64,000 bases of DNA, taken from NCBI GenBank assembly GCA_000469685.2, contig LS997567.1:43748275-43812274 (forward strand), given 5' to 3'. The notes beneath the pieces are model-generated. The model was not told where the DNA came from. It ran no database searches and saw only the letters and a list, made by a program, of their open reading frames with translations. Positions 63,301 through 64,000 of the stretch are shown piece after piece (position 1 is the first letter of the stretch; every line of letters starts with the position of its first letter). The translations under genes were made by a program, and so were the position numbers. Origin of the DNA: Haemonchus contortus. Taxonomy: Eukaryota > Nematoda > Chromadorea > Rhabditida > Trichostrongylidae.

Positions 63301-64000
63301 AGAGAATTCTGTCTGATTGTAATCCCCATTTATTTCATGATAAAGAACAAATTCTATTCATGTTAAGGTCTATGCTGACGATAACAACGGCTACACCATC
63401 CAGCGAACCACTACTGGATACTGTTCGGAAAGTGAGTAGTTGTACTTGTTTCCAATGCTCATATTAGGCCATATGTATGTGATTTGTTCCAGCTGAAACA
63501 ACTCCATTGCCGCCGACGGCTTGTCAAAATGGTGGGGTCATGGATCCCAACAAGAATCAAACGTGTATCTGTCCACCTAACTATGAGGGAGATCAGTAAG
63601 TTCTAATCCAGGGACCTAGGAGAGTATCGCGTTATCATCAACAGTTGGAGTTTTGTTACAGTTGTGAGAAAGCTATTTGTCAGAATGGAGGGACAAGTCT
63701 CGGACCTTACTGCGCATGTGTTCCTGGCTTGGGTGGAACATTTTGCGAATTATGTAGGTTTTAATAATTCATCATTTTTCTTCTAGTAATGAGGTAAGGT
63801 CACTCCATACCGCATGTTGGTCATGGCGCACACGTGAGTGGTTCCTGTGCCTGTAGACCAATCACGGGCAATCTGTGCACGTCCACTCTCATTGGAGGAA
63901 TTTCAGTTGCTTGTACTGACGTCAACACAAAGCCACAAATCTCGTTCGACGGCCAGTCGATGTCGTTCGTACTCTCGGCTCGTCCAACCATGCAGACCGC
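54321..64000 (+). CDS. Large secreted protein with EGF and VWA-like modules, 5' part (26 exons in window)
   Basis: Exons: 54321-54390, 54559-54720, 55190-55306, 55514-55650, 56077-56212, 56421-56430, 56587-56648, 56697-56836, 57375-57435, 58448-58590, 58647-58734, 58935-59056, 59413-59482, 59578-59711, 59977-60081, 60137-60268, 60626-60767, 60830-60969, 61032-61140, 62179-62262, 62412-62552, 62615-62751, 63368-63431, 63493-63595, 63662-63757, 63857-64000+. Phases agree throughout; about 949 codons so far. A signal peptide ([18 protein letters not shown]) is followed by a basic HKRVKR site that may be cleaved, then an EGF-like piece ([10 protein letters not shown]). Next come a beta-rich domain, a Pro/Thr linker, two EGF domains (VNCANGG... 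and VNCMNGG...), and a VWA-like domain ([12 protein letters not shown] ... [14 protein letters not shown] ... FMNILPND). The series then repeats: beta-rich domain, linker ETTPLPPT, two EGF domains, and the start of a second VWA-like domain at 63857. This plan recalls C. elegans IRG-7-type proteins, but that is from memory. The donor of exon 25 is uncertain (63753 or 63757). Confidence 0.88.
56421..56430 (+). other. 10-nt micro-exon of the EGF/VWA-like gene
   Basis: GTGTCACCAG is preceded by TTGACAACAG and followed by GTAAGG. Exon 5 ends with one base of a codon and exon 7 needs two bases before it. This 10-nt exon repairs the phase and yields [15 protein letters not shown]. No other sequence in the 370-bp gap does so as neatly. 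It is inferred, not shown by transcript data. Confidence 0.6.
59080..59346. mobile_element. MITE-like element in an intron
   Basis: Imperfect inverted ends of about 19 bp (TTGCGCGCGTCCGTCAAAA at 59080-59098 and its near-complement at 59328-59346) bound 267 bp of GC-rich sequence unlike the surrounding intron. There is no coding capacity. Target duplication is unclear. Confidence 0.5.
61744..61758. promoter_or_regulatory. Perfect NFI-type palindrome
   Basis: TTGGCAATTTGCCAA fits TTGGCA-N3-TGCCAA exactly. It lies in the intron between exons 19 and 20 of the EGF/VWA-like gene, near a CCGCGGCAC motif that also accompanies the site at 32129. It may be a transcription factor site or a remnant of a shared repeat. 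Confidence 0.45.

Overview
This window looks like a nematode chromosome segment, probably from a strongylid-type (clade V) worm. The evidence is a cuticle collagen gene with the nematode N-terminal signature, many short exons with TTTCAG-type acceptors, a TWK-like two-pore potassium channel fragment, and a BEL/Pao retroelement with a phlebovirus-type env region, as known from nematodes. Species assignment is inference. I rebuilt the exon structures by hand from splice sites and reading-frame phase.

Layout: 1-6215 has no gene I can support, only repeats. 6216-10494 (+) is a complete ERGIC1 homologue in 9 exons. 11556-13128 is a dead Tc1-like transposon with duplicated terminal sites. 13328-16110 (+) holds three exons of a K2P potassium channel (first transmembrane segment and first pore only), with a dead mariner (13714-14995) in one intron. 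16909-23948 (+) is a young LTR retrotransposon with identical LTRs and a 5-bp target duplication. Its single long ORF joins gag, protease and a truncated reverse transcriptase in frame to env. 24338-29133 (+) is a CCDC149-like coiled-coil gene. It converges tail to tail (115 bp apart) with a gene on the minus strand (47507-29249, 32 exons, 1238 aa) that encodes a secreted protein with about 18 Kazal-like domains. 47508-51904 has no recognisable gene. 53361-51905 (-) is a cuticle collagen of about 320 aa. 54321-64000 (+) is the 5' part of a large secreted protein built from repeated beta-rich/EGF/EGF/VWA-like modules; it runs off the window.

The genes do not form a pathway. ERGIC1 belongs to the early secretory route. 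The collagen, Kazal and EGF/VWA-like proteins are all secreted, which suits cuticle, extracellular matrix, gut or host-interface roles. The mobile DNA is concentrated at 11-24 kb, and the K2P gene there appears to have lost its 3' half. Introns elsewhere hold palindromes, a foldback element, MITE-like repeats and NFI-type sites.
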